From positions 189,515 through 253,514 of the forward strand of contig NZ_LMDS01000004.1 of the NCBI RefSeq assembly GCF_001425865.1: DNA of 64,000 nt. The letters run 5' to 3'. Within the stretch, counting starts at the first letter, position 1; each line of letters opens with the position of its first letter. Shown one piece after another: positions 36,649-45,784 of the stretch. A model generated the notes under the pieces. That model saw only the letters and a program-made list of their open reading frames with translations, was not told the DNA's origin and did no database searches. This stretch comes from Rhizobacter sp. Root404 (GTDB lineage Bacteria > Pseudomonadota > Gammaproteobacteria > Burkholderiales > Burkholderiaceae_C). The position numbers and the translations under genes are program-made.

Positions 36649-37493
36649 AATCCCGCTGGACGCCCTACCTGCTGAGCCTGCCGTCGCTGGCGCTGTTCAG
36701 CCTGATGGTGCTGCTGCCGCTCGTGCTGACGGCGCTGCTGTCGTTCCAGGTCTACGACGCCGAACGCGGCGCCCAGGGCGGCTTCACGCTCGCCGCGTAC
36801 GCGCACGTGCTCGGCGATTCGTACTACTACGAGATCTTCTTCCGCACCGGCTGGATCGCCGCGCTGACGACGCTGATCTGCGTGCTGGTCGGCGCGCCCG
36901 AGGCCTACATCCTGAGCCGCATGGCCAGCCCGTGGCGCTCGATCTTCCTGCTCGTGATCCTCGCGCCGCTGCTGGTCTCGGTGGTGGTGCGCGCGTTCGG
37001 CTGGAGCCTGCTGCTCGGGCCGAACGGCATCGTCAACCAGGTGTTCGAGTGGCTCGGCATCGGCCGGGTGCGGATGCTCTACACGCCGACCGCGGTGGTC
37101 GTCGCGCTGGTCCACGTGATGCTGCCGTTCATGGTGATCCCGGTGTGGACCTCGCTGCAGAAGCTTGACCCGATGGTCGAGAACGCCGCGCTGTCGCTGA
37201 ACGCCTCGCAGTTCACCGTGATGCGGCGCATCGTGCTGCCGCAGATCACGCCAGGCGTGCTGTCGGGCAGCCTGATCGTGTTCGGCCTCAGCGCGAGCGC
37301 GCTGGCCATCCCCGGGCTGCTCGGCGGACGCCGCCTGAAGATGGTCGCGACCGTGATCTACGACGAGTACCTGCACGAGCTGAACTGGCCGCTCGGCGCC
37401 GCCGTGGCGCTCGCGCTTCTGCTGATCAACCTCGCGGTCATGCTCAGCTACAACGCCGTGCTCGAAGGCGCGTACAAGAAGCGGATGGGCTGA
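36645..37493 (+). CDS. ABC transporter permease, PotB-like
   Basis: 282-residue inner-membrane permease with about six transmembrane helices. The cytoplasmic coupling loop is the MVENAALSLNASQFTVMRRIVLP segment (EAA motif). Pairs with the next permease and the PotA-like ATPase. Overlaps the ATPase by four bases and precedes the second permease by three. Confidence 0.9.
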   Translation: MKSRWTPYLLSLPSLALFSLMVLLPLVLTALLSFQVYDAERGAQGGFTLAAYAHVLGDSYYYEIFFRTGWIAALTTLICVLVGAPEAYILSRMASPWRSIFLLVILAPLLVSVVVRAFGWSLLLGPNGIVNQVFEWLGIGRVRMLYTPTAVVVALVHVMLPFMVIPVWTSLQKLDPMVENAALSLNASQFTVMRRIVLPQITPGVLSGSLIVFGLSASALAIPGLLGGRRLKMVATVIYDEYLHELNWPLGAAVALALLLINLAVMLSYNAVLEGAYKKRMG

Positions 37494-37496
37494 GCA

Positions 37497-38291
37497 ATGC
37501 GCAAGACCGGCCCGATCGCCCTGCTCTTCCACACCGTCGTCACGGTGTTCATGCTCGCGCCGCTGGTGATCGTCTGCCTGGTCGCGTTCACGCCCGAGAA
37601 CACGCTGTCGATCCCGTGGGGGACGTACTCGCTGCGCTGGTTCCGCGCGGTGTTCGAGCACTCCGACCTGATGCAGTCGTTCTGGAACAGCCTGGGTGTG
37701 GCGACCGCGGCGGCCACGGTCGCGGTGCTGTTCGCGGTGCCCGCGGGCATCGCGATCGCGCGTCACGACTTCCCAGGCAGACAGGCACTCAACGGGTTGC
37801 TGCTGTCGCCGCTGATCGTGCCGCACCTGGTGCTGGGCGTCGCGATGCTGCGGCTGTTCGCGCTGTTCGGCGCGCGCGGCTCGTCGCTGTGGCTGACGCT
37901 CGCCCACGTCGTGATCGTCACGCCGTATGCGCTGCGCCTGGTCGTCGCGGCGCTGGCCGGGCTGGACCGCAGCGCCGAGCAGGCGGCGCTGTCGCTCGGC
38001 GCGAGCCACCTCACCGTGTTCCGCCGGATCACGCTGCCGCTGATGCTGCCCGGCATCACCGGCGGCTGGATGCTCGCGTTCATCAACAGCTTCGACGAGG
38101 TCACGATGTCGATCTTCATCACCTCGCCGCAGACCGTGACGCTGCCGGTGCGCATGTACATGATCGCGACCGAATCGATCGACCCGATGATGGCCGCGGT
38201 GTCGGCGCTGATGGTCGGCGTGACGGCGCTGGTGATGATCGTGCTCGACCGGCTGTACGGGCTCGACCGCATCCTGGTGGGGCAGCATTGA
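37497..38291 (+). CDS. ABC transporter permease, PotC-like
   Basis: 264-residue permease with about six helices; EAA loop at SAEQAALSLGASHLTVFRRITLP. Second membrane half of the importer. Its TGA overlaps the TTG start of the ferredoxin-like subunit, tying transporter and dehydrogenase genes into one message. Confidence 0.9.
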   Translation: MRKTGPIALLFHTVVTVFMLAPLVIVCLVAFTPENTLSIPWGTYSLRWFRAVFEHSDLMQSFWNSLGVATAAATVAVLFAVPAGIAIARHDFPGRQALNGLLLSPLIVPHLVLGVAMLRLFALFGARGSSLWLTLAHVVIVTPYALRLVVAALAGLDRSAEQAALSLGASHLTVFRRITLPLMLPGITGGWMLAFINSFDEVTMSIFITSPQTVTLPVRMYMIATESIDPMMAAVSALMVGVTALVMIVLDRLYGLDRILVGQH

Positions 38292-38575
38292 GCCCCTTGC
38301 TGCACCGCTTGCCGCTGGCGCCCCGGGTCGAGGTCGAGTTCGTGCTCGACGGGAAGCCGTGCGTCGCACAGCGCGGCGACACGGTGTTGACGGCGATCCT
38401 CACCCAGGCCGAGCAATTGCGCGTGAGTGAAGCCGGCGGCGCGCCGCGTGCCGGCTTCTGCCTGATGGGTGCATGCCAGGACTGCTGGGTGACGACCGAA
38501 GACGGTCAGCGCCTGCGGGCCTGCACCACCTTGATCGACGGCGGGATGCGGCTGGTGTCGGGAGCGCGGCGGTGA
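38288..38575 (+). CDS. Small (2Fe-2S) subunit, HcnA/opine-oxidase-like
   Basis: 95-residue plant-type ferredoxin-fold subunit. Ligand cysteines C58, C63, C66 and C79 follow the Cx4CxxC...C pattern of HcnA and of opine or hydroxyproline dehydrogenase small subunits. It passes electrons within the three-subunit flavoenzyme. Start is a TTG at 38288 overlapping the permease stop; no closer ATG or GTG gives the full fold. Its TGA overlaps the GTG of the next gene. Confidence 0.8.
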   Translation: MSPLLHRLPLAPRVEVEFVLDGKPCVAQRGDTVLTAILTQAEQLRVSEAGGAPRAGFCLMGACQDCWVTTEDGQRLRACTTLIDGGMRLVSGARR

Positions 38576-39972
38576 CGAAGCAGTTCGTGATCGTCGGCGC
38601 CGGCCCGGCGGGGATGCGCGCGGCGGAGCAACTCGTCGCCGCGGGCCAGCGGCCGATCGTGATCGACGAGGCGCAGCGCTTCGGCGGGCAGATCTATCGC
38701 CAGCCGCCGGCCGAATTCAAGCGTGCGCGTGCCGATTTGTATGGCTTCGAGGCGCACAGGGCAAGCGCGGTGCTCGATCGGTTCGAGGCCCTGCTGCCGC
38801 AGATCGACTACCGCCCGAACACCCTCGTCTGGCAGGTCGAACCCGGCGTTCTTCAGACGTTGAACGCGGGCCGCAGCTCCGCCGTGCCGTTCGATGCGCT
38901 GATCCTGGCCGCCGGCGCGACCGACCGGGTGCTGCCGTTTCCCGGCTGGACGCTGCCCGGCGTCGTCACGCTCGGCGCAGCGCAGGTCGCGCTGAAATAC
39001 CAAGCATGCCTGATCGGCCCGCGCGTCGTGTTCGCCGGCACCGGGCCGCTGCTGTACCTGGTCGCGTGGCAGTACGCGAGCCATGGCGGGCAGGTCGCGG
39101 CGGTGCTCGACACCGCGCCGTTCGCCGCCAAGCTGCGGGCGCTGCCGAAGATGCTGGCCCGCTCGTCCGTGGCCGCGAAGGGCGCGTATTTCCTGGCCCG
39201 GCTGCGGCTCGCCGGCGTGCCGGTGCACGGCGGCGTGACGCTGCTTCGCGCGGAAGGCGAGCGGCGCGTCAGCGGGCTGCGCTGGCGGCGCGGGCGCACC
39301 GAGCATCTCGTGCCGTGCGATGCGATCGGTGTCGGCCACGGCCTGCGTTCCGAAACCCAGCTGGCCGACCTGGCCGGCTGCGCGTTCGCGTTCGATCCGC
39401 TCGACCAGGCGTGGCTGCCGACGCGCGATGCGGCCGGTCGCAGCAGCGTGCGCGGGGTCTACCTGGCCGGCGATGGCGCCGCGGTGCTAGGCGCGGACGC
39501 GGCCGAGTTGTCGGGCGCGCGCGCGGCGCTGGCGGCCTTGCAGGACACCGTGCAACCGACGTCGATGGATGAAGCCGCGCGGCTGGAGCGCGAAAGCCTC
39601 GTGCACGTGGCGTTCCGCCACGGCATGGAGACCGCGTTCGCGCTGCCGCAGCGCTGGGCCGCCGAAGCGCCGGACGACTTGATCGTCTGCCGTTGCGAGG
39701 AGATCACCGCCGGCGAGCTGCGCGCCTGCGTGCGCGACACCGGCACGCGCGAGATCAACCGCCTGAAAGCGCTGACCCGCATCGGCATGGGCCGTTGCCA
39801 GGGCCGCATGTGTGCGCCGGCCGCGGCGCGGCTGCTGGCCGAGGCGGCGGGGTGCGCGCTGCCCGACGTGGGTCGGTTGCGCGGCCAGGCACCCGTCAAG
39901 CCGCTGCCGATCCACCTTCTGCGCGACGCGGTCGCCGCCGACGTGGTGCCGCCGGAGGAACGCGATGACTGA
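38572..39972 (+). CDS. FAD/NAD(P)-binding subunit with BFD-like cluster, HcnB/OoxA-like
   Basis: 466-residue flavoprotein subunit. N-terminal FAD motif GAGPAGMRAAEQL; a second Rossmann motif at FAGTGPLLYLVAW. The C-terminus holds a BFD-like (2Fe-2S) domain with C373, C375, C409 and C414 (CRCEE ... GRCQGRMC). This two-site architecture is that of HcnB, OoxA/NoxA and the D-hydroxyproline dehydrogenase alpha subunit. GTG start overlaps the previous stop. It works with the subunits on either side. Confidence 0.88.
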   Translation: MTKQFVIVGAGPAGMRAAEQLVAAGQRPIVIDEAQRFGGQIYRQPPAEFKRARADLYGFEAHRASAVLDRFEALLPQIDYRPNTLVWQVEPGVLQTLNAGRSSAVPFDALILAAGATDRVLPFPGWTLPGVVTLGAAQVALKYQACLIGPRVVFAGTGPLLYLVAWQYASHGGQVAAVLDTAPFAAKLRALPKMLARSSVAAKGAYFLARLRLAGVPVHGGVTLLRAEGERRVSGLRWRRGRTEHLVPCDAIGVGHGLRSETQLADLAGCAFAFDPLDQAWLPTRDAAGRSSVRGVYLAGDGAAVLGADAAELSGARAALAALQDTVQPTSMDEAARLERESLVHVAFRHGMETAFALPQRWAAEAPDDLIVCRCEEITAGELRACVRDTGTREINRLKALTRIGMGRCQGRMCAPAAARLLAEAAGCALPDVGRLRGQAPVKPLPIHLLRDAVAADVVPPEERDD

Positions 39973-41113
39973 GCGCCTGAGTGCCGACGTCGCGATCATC
40001 GGCGGCGGCATCGTCGGCAGCTCGGCGGCGCTGTTCCTGCGCCGGCTCGGGCTGTCGGTGGTGCTGCTCGAACGCGGCCTGTGCGGTGCGGCCGCCAGTG
40101 GCGTCAACTACGGCGGCGTGCGGGTGCAGGGGCGGCCGGTCTCGCAGCTGCCGCTGGCGCTGCGGGCGCGGCGCATCTGGGAGAACCTGCGGCAGCACAT
40201 CGGCATCGACGGCGAGTACGTGCGCTCCGGCCACCTGAAGCTGGCCCGCTCGCCGGCCGACATGGCCGCGCTGGAAGCCTATGCCGAGACGGTACGCGGC
40301 CACGGGCTGGCGCTCGAACTGGTCAGCGGTGAAGCCTTCCGCCGTGACAACCCGTGGGTCGGCGATCAGGCCGTCGGCGGCTCGTTCTGCGCGGAGGACG
40401 GCCACGCGAACCCGCGGCTGGTGTCGCCCGCCTTCGCGCGCGCCGCGCAGGCGGCCGGCGCGCGCGTGATCGAACACTGCGCGGTCACCGAGATCGCGCA
40501 CACCGGCAGCGGCTTCGCAGTCGGCGACGGCGGCACAGTCGAGGTGCGCGTCACCACCTTGCTGAACTGCGCCGGCGCGTGGTCGCTGGCGGTGGCCGAG
40601 CGCTTCGGCGACACCGCGCCGCTGACGGCCATCCACCCTGGCATGTGCGTGACCGAGCCGGTGCCGCGCTTCATCGACGTCAACGTCGGCGTCGAAGGCG
40701 GCGGCATCTACGGCCGCCAGACCGCGCGCGGCAACTGCGTGATGGGCGGCAGCCGCGGCGCGGCCAGCGGCGGCCTGTACGCGGCGCCGACCGCGAAGGC
40801 GATCGGCGAACTCTGCCAGCGCATGGGTGATCTGTTCCCCGCGCTCGCGCATGCCCACGTGATCCGCTTCTGGAGCGGCGTCGAGGGCTCGCTGCCGGAT
40901 CACCAGCCGATCATCTCGCCGAGTCCGCGGGTGCCGAACCTGGTCCACGCGTTCGGCTTCTGCGGCGCGGGCTTCCAGACCGGGCCGGCCGTCGGCGAGT
41001 TGCTCGCCGAGCTCGTCCACCGCGGCCAGGCGCCCATCGACCTGGACCCGTTTGCCCTCACCCGCTTTGCTTCCCCCGCCTTCCCCACGACACCGCAAGG
41101 AGCGCTGACATGA
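39965..41113 (+). CDS. FAD-dependent amine/imino-acid oxidoreductase, HcnC/OoxB-like
   Basis: 382-residue DAO-family flavoprotein. FAD motif IIGGGIVGSSAALFLRRLG at about 9-27; conserved GGVRVQGR and a C-terminal substrate/FAD block with HAFGFCGAGFQTGPAVGELLAEL. As in glycine, sarcosine, opine or hydroxyproline oxidases it would oxidise a C-N bond. It is the likely catalytic subunit of the three-part dehydrogenase. Overlaps the HcnB-like gene by eight bases and the binding-protein gene by four. Confidence 0.86.
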   Translation: MTERLSADVAIIGGGIVGSSAALFLRRLGLSVVLLERGLCGAAASGVNYGGVRVQGRPVSQLPLALRARRIWENLRQHIGIDGEYVRSGHLKLARSPADMAALEAYAETVRGHGLALELVSGEAFRRDNPWVGDQAVGGSFCAEDGHANPRLVSPAFARAAQAAGARVIEHCAVTEIAHTGSGFAVGDGGTVEVRVTTLLNCAGAWSLAVAERFGDTAPLTAIHPGMCVTEPVPRFIDVNVGVEGGGIYGRQTARGNCVMGGSRGAASGGLYAAPTAKAIGELCQRMGDLFPALAHAHVIRFWSGVEGSLPDHQPIISPSPRVPNLVHAFGFCGAGFQTGPAVGELLAELVHRGQAPIDLDPFALTRFASPAFPTTPQGALT

Positions 41114-42165
41114 CCCTCACCCTCAAACACCTCGCCGCCGCGCTGCTGATCGCGGCCGCCGGCGTATCGACGCACACGCACGCGCAGGACGCCAAGACGC
41201 TCTACATCGGCATGAACGGCGGCGACATGGAGCGCTCGTACACCAAGTACGTGTTCCCGGCCTTCGAGAAGATCCACGGCGTCAAGGTCGTGGTCGTGCC
41301 CGGGACCTCGAGCGACATCCTGGCCAAGGTCCAGGCCAGCAAGGAGAAGCCGCCGGTCAACGTGATGTTCCTCGACGACGGCGTGATGGTCCGCGCCGTC
41401 AAGATGGGCCTGTGCAGCAAGCTCGACGACTCGCCGGTGCTGAAGGACCTGTACCCTGCCGCGCGCATGGCCGGCGGCATGTCGGCCGGCGTCAACGTCG
41501 GCATGACCGGCATCGCCTACAACAAGAAGATGTTCGACGAGAAGAAGTGGGCCGCGCCGACCTCGTGGATGGACCTGGCCGACCCCAAGTTCAAGGGCAA
41601 GGTCGTGTTCCAGTCGATGCCGGCCAGCACCTTCGGGCTGCACGGCTTTCTGATGTTCAACCGCATCCAGGGCGGCAAGGACAACAACGTCGAGCCCGGC
41701 TTCACGAAGTGGGCGTCGACCATCGGCCCGAACGTGCTCGAGTACATCCCGAGCTCGGCCAAGCTGTCGGAGATGGTGCAGACCGGCGAGGCCGCGATCT
41801 TCCCGCTGACGCCGACCGCCGTCGCCACGCAGAAGGCGCGCGGCGTGCCGATGGAGTACGCGCAGCCGAAAGAAGGCTCGGTGCTGCTGATGGTGGCCGA
41901 GTGCGTGGTCGCGAACAACAGCAACCCGGCGATGGCGCAGAAGCTCGCCGAGTTCCTGCTGACGCCCCAGGCCCAGGCCGCGGCGCTCGAGTTCGGCAAC
42001 CAGATCCCGTCGAACCAGAAGACGACGACCGCCAACGCCAATGCCAATGCGACGGTCGAGCGCTTCAAGGGCTACATGAAGACCGTGATCACGCTCGACT
42101 GGGACGCGATCAACGCGTCGCGGCCGGAGTGGAATGCGCGGTGGAACAAGACGGTCGAGCGCTGA
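41110..42165 (+). CDS. Periplasmic substrate-binding protein, PotD-like
   Basis: 351 residues. A signal peptide (about 1-26, ending THAQ) precedes a two-lobe binding fold (IGMNGGDMERSYTKYVFPAFEK; later VNVGMTGIAYNKKMF). It matches spermidine/putrescine-type (family 1) binding proteins but the ligand may be an opine or imino acid given the operon. Last gene of the operon; a GC hairpin follows. Confidence 0.9.
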   Translation: MTLTLKHLAAALLIAAAGVSTHTHAQDAKTLYIGMNGGDMERSYTKYVFPAFEKIHGVKVVVVPGTSSDILAKVQASKEKPPVNVMFLDDGVMVRAVKMGLCSKLDDSPVLKDLYPAARMAGGMSAGVNVGMTGIAYNKKMFDEKKWAAPTSWMDLADPKFKGKVVFQSMPASTFGLHGFLMFNRIQGGKDNNVEPGFTKWASTIGPNVLEYIPSSAKLSEMVQTGEAAIFPLTPTAVATQKARGVPMEYAQPKEGSVLLMVAECVVANNSNPAMAQKLAEFLLTPQAQAAALEFGNQIPSNQKTTTANANANATVERFKGYMKTVITLDWDAINASRPEWNARWNKTVER

Positions 42166-42189
42166 AGGGGTGAAAAGGGGCGGGTAACG

Positions 42190-42203
42190 GCCCCGACCGG
42201 GGC
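42190..42203 (+). terminator. GC hairpin after the ABC/dehydrogenase operon
   Basis: GCCCC-GACC-GGGGC: a 5-base stem with a 4-base loop, 24 bases after the last stop. No T tract follows, so it is a weak terminator candidate. Confidence 0.35.
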
Positions 42204-42269
42204 TCAAGTCGGCGGCGGATCGGTCGAAACAGACCGTCAACAACCGTCAACTCTCCCGGCCCATTCCCG

Positions 42270-43832
42270 ATGAATCTCGCTGACCTGAAGATCCGTACCC
42301 GCCTGATCCTGGGCTTCTCGGCCGTGGCCGCGTTGATGGCGTTGCTGGGCGCGGCGTCGCTTCACTCCCTCGGCTCGATCCACTCCGAATTCGGCACGGT
42401 CATGAACGACCGCTACCCGAAGCTGCGCATCGCCGGCGAGATCAAGGCCGTCAACAACGAGGTGTCGCAGGCGCTGCGCAACCTGTTCGTCGTCTCCGAC
42501 CCGGACGACATCAAGGCCCAGTTCGACGTCATCGACGGCAGCTCCAAGCGCACCAACGCGAACATGGAGCGGCTGACCCAGACGATCACCAGCGACGCCG
42601 GCAAGCAGGCCCTCGCCCGCCTGAACACCGCGCGCGCCGAGTACCGCAAGCCGCGCGACAAGGTGATCGAGCTGCTGAAGGCCGGCCGCACCGAGGAGGC
42701 CAAGATCGCGCTGCTGCTCGAGCTGCGCCCGAAACAGGTCGCCTACATGGACCGGCTCGAGGACCTGGTCCAGCTGCAGGACAAGCTGATGGTCGAGGCC
42801 GGCAGTGACGTCGAGCGCGTCGTCGCCCAGGCGCGCGTGACGATCCTCGTGCTGCTTGCCAGCGCCGCGGTGATCGCGCTGCTGATGGCGCTGTGGATCA
42901 TCCGCTCCGTCACCCGGCCCCTGGCGGAAGCTGTCTCGGTGGCACGCGGCGTGGCCGGCGGCGACCTGTCGATGACGTTCCGCGCCGACGGCAAGAACGA
43001 GACCGGCCTGCTGCTGGGCGCGCTGCACGAGATGAAGACCCGGCTGGCGCACATCGTCGGCGACGTGCGCGGCAACGCCGAGGGCGTGGCCAGCGCCTCG
43101 GCGCAGATCTCCCAGGGCAACAACGACCTGTCCGGCCGCACCGAGCAGCAGGCCTCGGCGCTGCAGGAAACCGCCGCGTCGATGGAGCAACTCGGCGCGA
43201 CGGTGCGCCAGAACGCCGAGAACGCGAGCCAGGCCAACCAACTGGCCCGGGGCGCGTCCACGGTGGCGATCCAGGGCGGCGAGGTCGTCGGCCAGGTCGT
43301 CCAGACCATGAAGGGCATCAACGACAGCTCGAAGAAGGTCGCCGACATCATCGGCGTGATCGACAGCATCGCCTTCCAGACCAACATCCTGGCGCTGAAT
43401 GCGGCCGTCGAGGCGGCACGCGCCGGCGAGCAGGGCCGCGGCTTCGCGGTCGTCGCCTCGGAAGTGCGCAGCCTGGCGCAGCGCAGCGCCGATGCCGCGA
43501 AGGAGATCAAGACGCTGATCTCGGCGAGCGTCGAGCGGGTCGAGCAGGGCACGGCGCTGGTCGACAAGGCCGGCGAGACCATGACCGAGGTCGTGGCCTC
43601 GATCAAGCGCGTCACCGACATCATGGCCGAGATCAGCGCCGCCAGCACCGAGCAGAGCGGCGGCGTCGCGCAGATCGGTCAGGCCGTCTCGCAGATGGAC
43701 CAGACGACGCAGCAGAACGCCGCGCTGGTCGAGGAGAGTGCCGCGGCCGCGGAGAGCCTGCGCACCCAGGCGCAGCGGCTGGTCGACACGGTCGCGGTCT
43801 TCAAGCTGACGCCCGGCGGCGCCGCCGCCTGA
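42270..43832 (+). CDS. Methyl-accepting chemotaxis protein
   Basis: 520-residue chemoreceptor. TM1 at about 11-30, a four-helix-bundle periplasmic sensor (about 35-188), TM2 at about 190-212, then HAMP (about 213-265) and the cytoplasmic signalling domain. The hairpin tip [21 protein letters not shown] is present, flanked by methylation helices with Glu/Gln-rich heptads. No C-terminal NWETF pentapeptide. It may sense the substrate of the upstream ABC operon, but that is only proximity. No che genes are nearby. Confidence 0.92.
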   Translation: MNLADLKIRTRLILGFSAVAALMALLGAASLHSLGSIHSEFGTVMNDRYPKLRIAGEIKAVNNEVSQALRNLFVVSDPDDIKAQFDVIDGSSKRTNANMERLTQTITSDAGKQALARLNTARAEYRKPRDKVIELLKAGRTEEAKIALLLELRPKQVAYMDRLEDLVQLQDKLMVEAGSDVERVVAQARVTILVLLASAAVIALLMALWIIRSVTRPLAEAVSVARGVAGGDLSMTFRADGKNETGLLLGALHEMKTRLAHIVGDVRGNAEGVASASAQISQGNNDLSGRTEQQASALQETAASMEQLGATVRQNAENASQANQLARGASTVAIQGGEVVGQVVQTMKGINDSSKKVADIIGVIDSIAFQTNILALNAAVEAARAGEQGRGFAVVASEVRSLAQRSADAAKEIKTLISASVERVEQGTALVDKAGETMTEVVASIKRVTDIMAEISAASTEQSGGVAQIGQAVSQMDQTTQQNAALVEESAAAAESLRTQAQRLVDTVAVFKLTPGGAAA

Positions 43833-43833
43833 G

Positions 43834-44352
43834 CTAGCGCGGGAACTCGGCCGGCTCGCGGGCGAGCTGCCGGTACAGCAGCGCGGTGACGACCCCGAAG
43901 CCCAGCTGTGCGATCAGCGTGGGCAAACCGCGCAACTCGCCGAACCACGGGAACAGCGCGACCATCGCGTGGAAATCGAGCACGTAGAGCGCGCCGCCGA
44001 AGATCAGCCCGACCCAGAACGCGTTCGACCATTCCTGTTGCAGGAACGCACGCGTCTCGACCCACGCCAGCAGCAGCCCGAACGCCAGGCCGAGTCCGAA
44101 GTGGACCAGCAGCGCCGCCCCGGCGACGAGCGGGTCGAAGGCCGCTGACACATCCGGCGCCGCCACGTCGGACCCCAGCACCAGCGCGGCGACCAGCTGT
44201 GCGATGCGCCAGGGCCCCGCCTCGTCGGTCGCGCTGGTCCAGGCCAGTTCGGCCGCCATCAGCATCGTCGCGCCCGCGAACCCGGCGAACGCGCCGGCGC
44301 GCCAGTCCGGCGCGATGCGGACGTCCGGGGCGAGCGGCAGCGGGTGGGCCAT
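43834..44352 (-). CDS. Small integral membrane protein, unknown
   Basis: 172 residues with about four transmembrane helices (near 20-40, 80-105, 115-140 and 148-165). No recognised domain. The ATG at 44352 is the first that fits; upstream frame is promoter DNA. Divergent from the aminotransferase gene; a partial repeat of the TetR operator (GGTATACACC, 44359-44368) lies at its start, so it may be co-regulated. Confidence 0.6.
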   Translation of the reverse strand: MAHPLPLAPDVRIAPDWRAGAFAGFAGATMLMAAELAWTSATDEAGPWRIAQLVAALVLGSDVAAPDVSAAFDPLVAGAALLVHFGLGLAFGLLLAWVETRAFLQQEWSNAFWVGLIFGGALYVLDFHAMVALFPWFGELRGLPTLIAQLGFGVVTALLYRQLAREPAEFPR

Positions 44353-44436
44353 GAGCACGGTATACACCGGGCGATGACCCGCTTCAAGACCGGTCGGCCA
44401 GAATCCCGGCGCCGCGCGCGGGTGTCGGCGCTTTCC

Positions 44437-44451
44437 TGTACACCGTACAAT
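44437..44451 (+). promoter_or_regulatory. Candidate TetR operator and -10 of the aminotransferase operon
   Basis: TGTAC-ACC-GTACA (44437-44449) is an inverted repeat overlapping TACAAT (44446-44451), a strong -10. The related GGTATACACC (44359-44368) lies near the divergent gene; on the opposite strand it reads GGTGTATACC, like GGTGTACAGG here. The TetR gene of this operon is the likely binder. Confidence 0.5.
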
Positions 44452-44482
44452 GAAACGCTCCGCCGTACCCTGCAGGATCGCC

Positions 44483-45784
44483 ATGCCCCACGCCGACGCC
44501 ATCGAACTGGCACTCGCCGCGCACATCGAGCGCTACCAGCTCCGCAACCCGGCCAGCCGCGCGCAATACGCCGCCGCCGAGCACGTGCTTGCCGGCGGCA
44601 ACACCCGCAGTGTGCTGTTCTACGCGCCCTTCCCGCTCGCGATCGCCCGCGGCCAGGATTGCCGCCTCTGGGACGCCGACGGCCACGAGTACGTCGACCT
44701 GCTCGGCGAGTTCACCGCCGGCCTGTACGGCCACTCGCACCCGTCGATCCGCGAGGCGATCGACGCGGCGCTCGACGGCGGCATCAACCTGTCCGGCCAC
44801 AACCTGCTGGAGGCACGGCTGGCCGAGCTGGTGTGCGCCCGGTTCGCCTCGATCGAGCGGGTGCGCTTCACCAATTCGGGCACCGAGGCCAACCTGATGG
44901 CGCTGGCCGCCGCGACCGCCTTCACCCGGCGTCGCAAGGTGCTGGTGTTCCGCGGCGGCTACCACGGCGGCGTGCTGACGTTCGCGCACGGCCCCTCGCC
45001 GGTGAACGTGCCGCACGACTGGCTGATCGGCACCTACAACGATGCCGCCGACGCGGCGCGCCTGTTCGACACGCACGGCGCCGAGATCGCCGCCGTGCTG
45101 GTCGAGCCGATGCAGGGCGCGGGCGGTTGCATCCCCGGCGACCCGGCCTTCCTGCAATTGCTGCGCGAGCGCGCGAGCGCAGCCGGAGCGCTGCTGATCT
45201 TCGACGAGGTGATGACCTCGCGGCTGGCCCCCGGCGGGCGTCAGGCGCAACTGGGCATTGCGCCGGACCTGACGACGCTGGGCAAGTACATCGGCGGCGG
45301 CATGTCGTTCGGCGCGTTCGGCGGGCGCGCCGACGTGATGGCGCAGTTCGACCCGCGCCGGCCGAACGCGCTGGCCCATGCCGGCACCTTCAACAACAAC
45401 GTGCTGACGATGGCCGCGGGCGCGGCCGGGCTCGGCACCGTCTACACCGCCGAAGCGGCCCTGGCGCTGAACGCGCGCGGCGACGCACTGCGCGAACGGC
45501 TCAACGCGATCTGCCGCGACCGGCAACTCGAGATGCAATGCACCGGCCTCGGCTCGCTGCTGAACCTGCACCCGGGCCGAACGCCGCTGCGCCACAGCGG
45601 CGATCTGCAACAGGCCGACCCGCGCGTGCGCGACCTGCTGTTCTTCCATCTGATCGAGCACGGCTGGTACATCGCGCGGCGCGGCTTCATCGCGCTGTCG
45701 CTGCCGCTGTCGGACGCGCAGATCGACGGCTTCGTCGACGCGTTCGCCGGATTCGCCGACACGCATCGCGCGCTGCGCGCGTGA
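44483..45784 (+). CDS. Class III aminotransferase (GSA-aminotransferase-like)
   Basis: 433-residue PLP enzyme. LIFDEVMTSR precedes the PLP lysine K268 in TLGKYIGGGMSFGAFGG. The N-terminal VLAGGNTRSVLFYAPFPL and GHSHPSIREAI resemble glutamate-1-semialdehyde aminotransferase relatives, but the protein is paired with a TetR repressor rather than with haem genes, so a catabolic amine or beta-amino-acid substrate is more likely. ATG 44483 has AGGA upstream; ATG 44450 would start inside the -10. Confidence 0.83.
   Translation: MPHADAIELALAAHIERYQLRNPASRAQYAAAEHVLAGGNTRSVLFYAPFPLAIARGQDCRLWDADGHEYVDLLGEFTAGLYGHSHPSIREAIDAALDGGINLSGHNLLEARLAELVCARFASIERVRFTNSGTEANLMALAAATAFTRRRKVLVFRGGYHGGVLTFAHGPSPVNVPHDWLIGTYNDAADAARLFDTHGAEIAAVLVEPMQGAGGCIPGDPAFLQLLRERASAAGALLIFDEVMTSRLAPGGRQAQLGIAPDLTTLGKYIGGGMSFGAFGGRADVMAQFDPRRPNALAHAGTFNNNVLTMAAGAAGLGTVYTAEAALALNARGDALRERLNAICRDRQLEMQCTGLGSLLNLHPGRTPLRHSGDLQQADPRVRDLLFFHLIEHGWYIARRGFIALSLPLSDAQIDGFVDAFAGFADTHRALRA

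Noticed and set aside
42223..42251. Direct repeat of CCGTCAAC before the chemoreceptor
   Set aside because: Only two copies of eight bases and no matching regulator or sigma-28 promoter at proper spacing.
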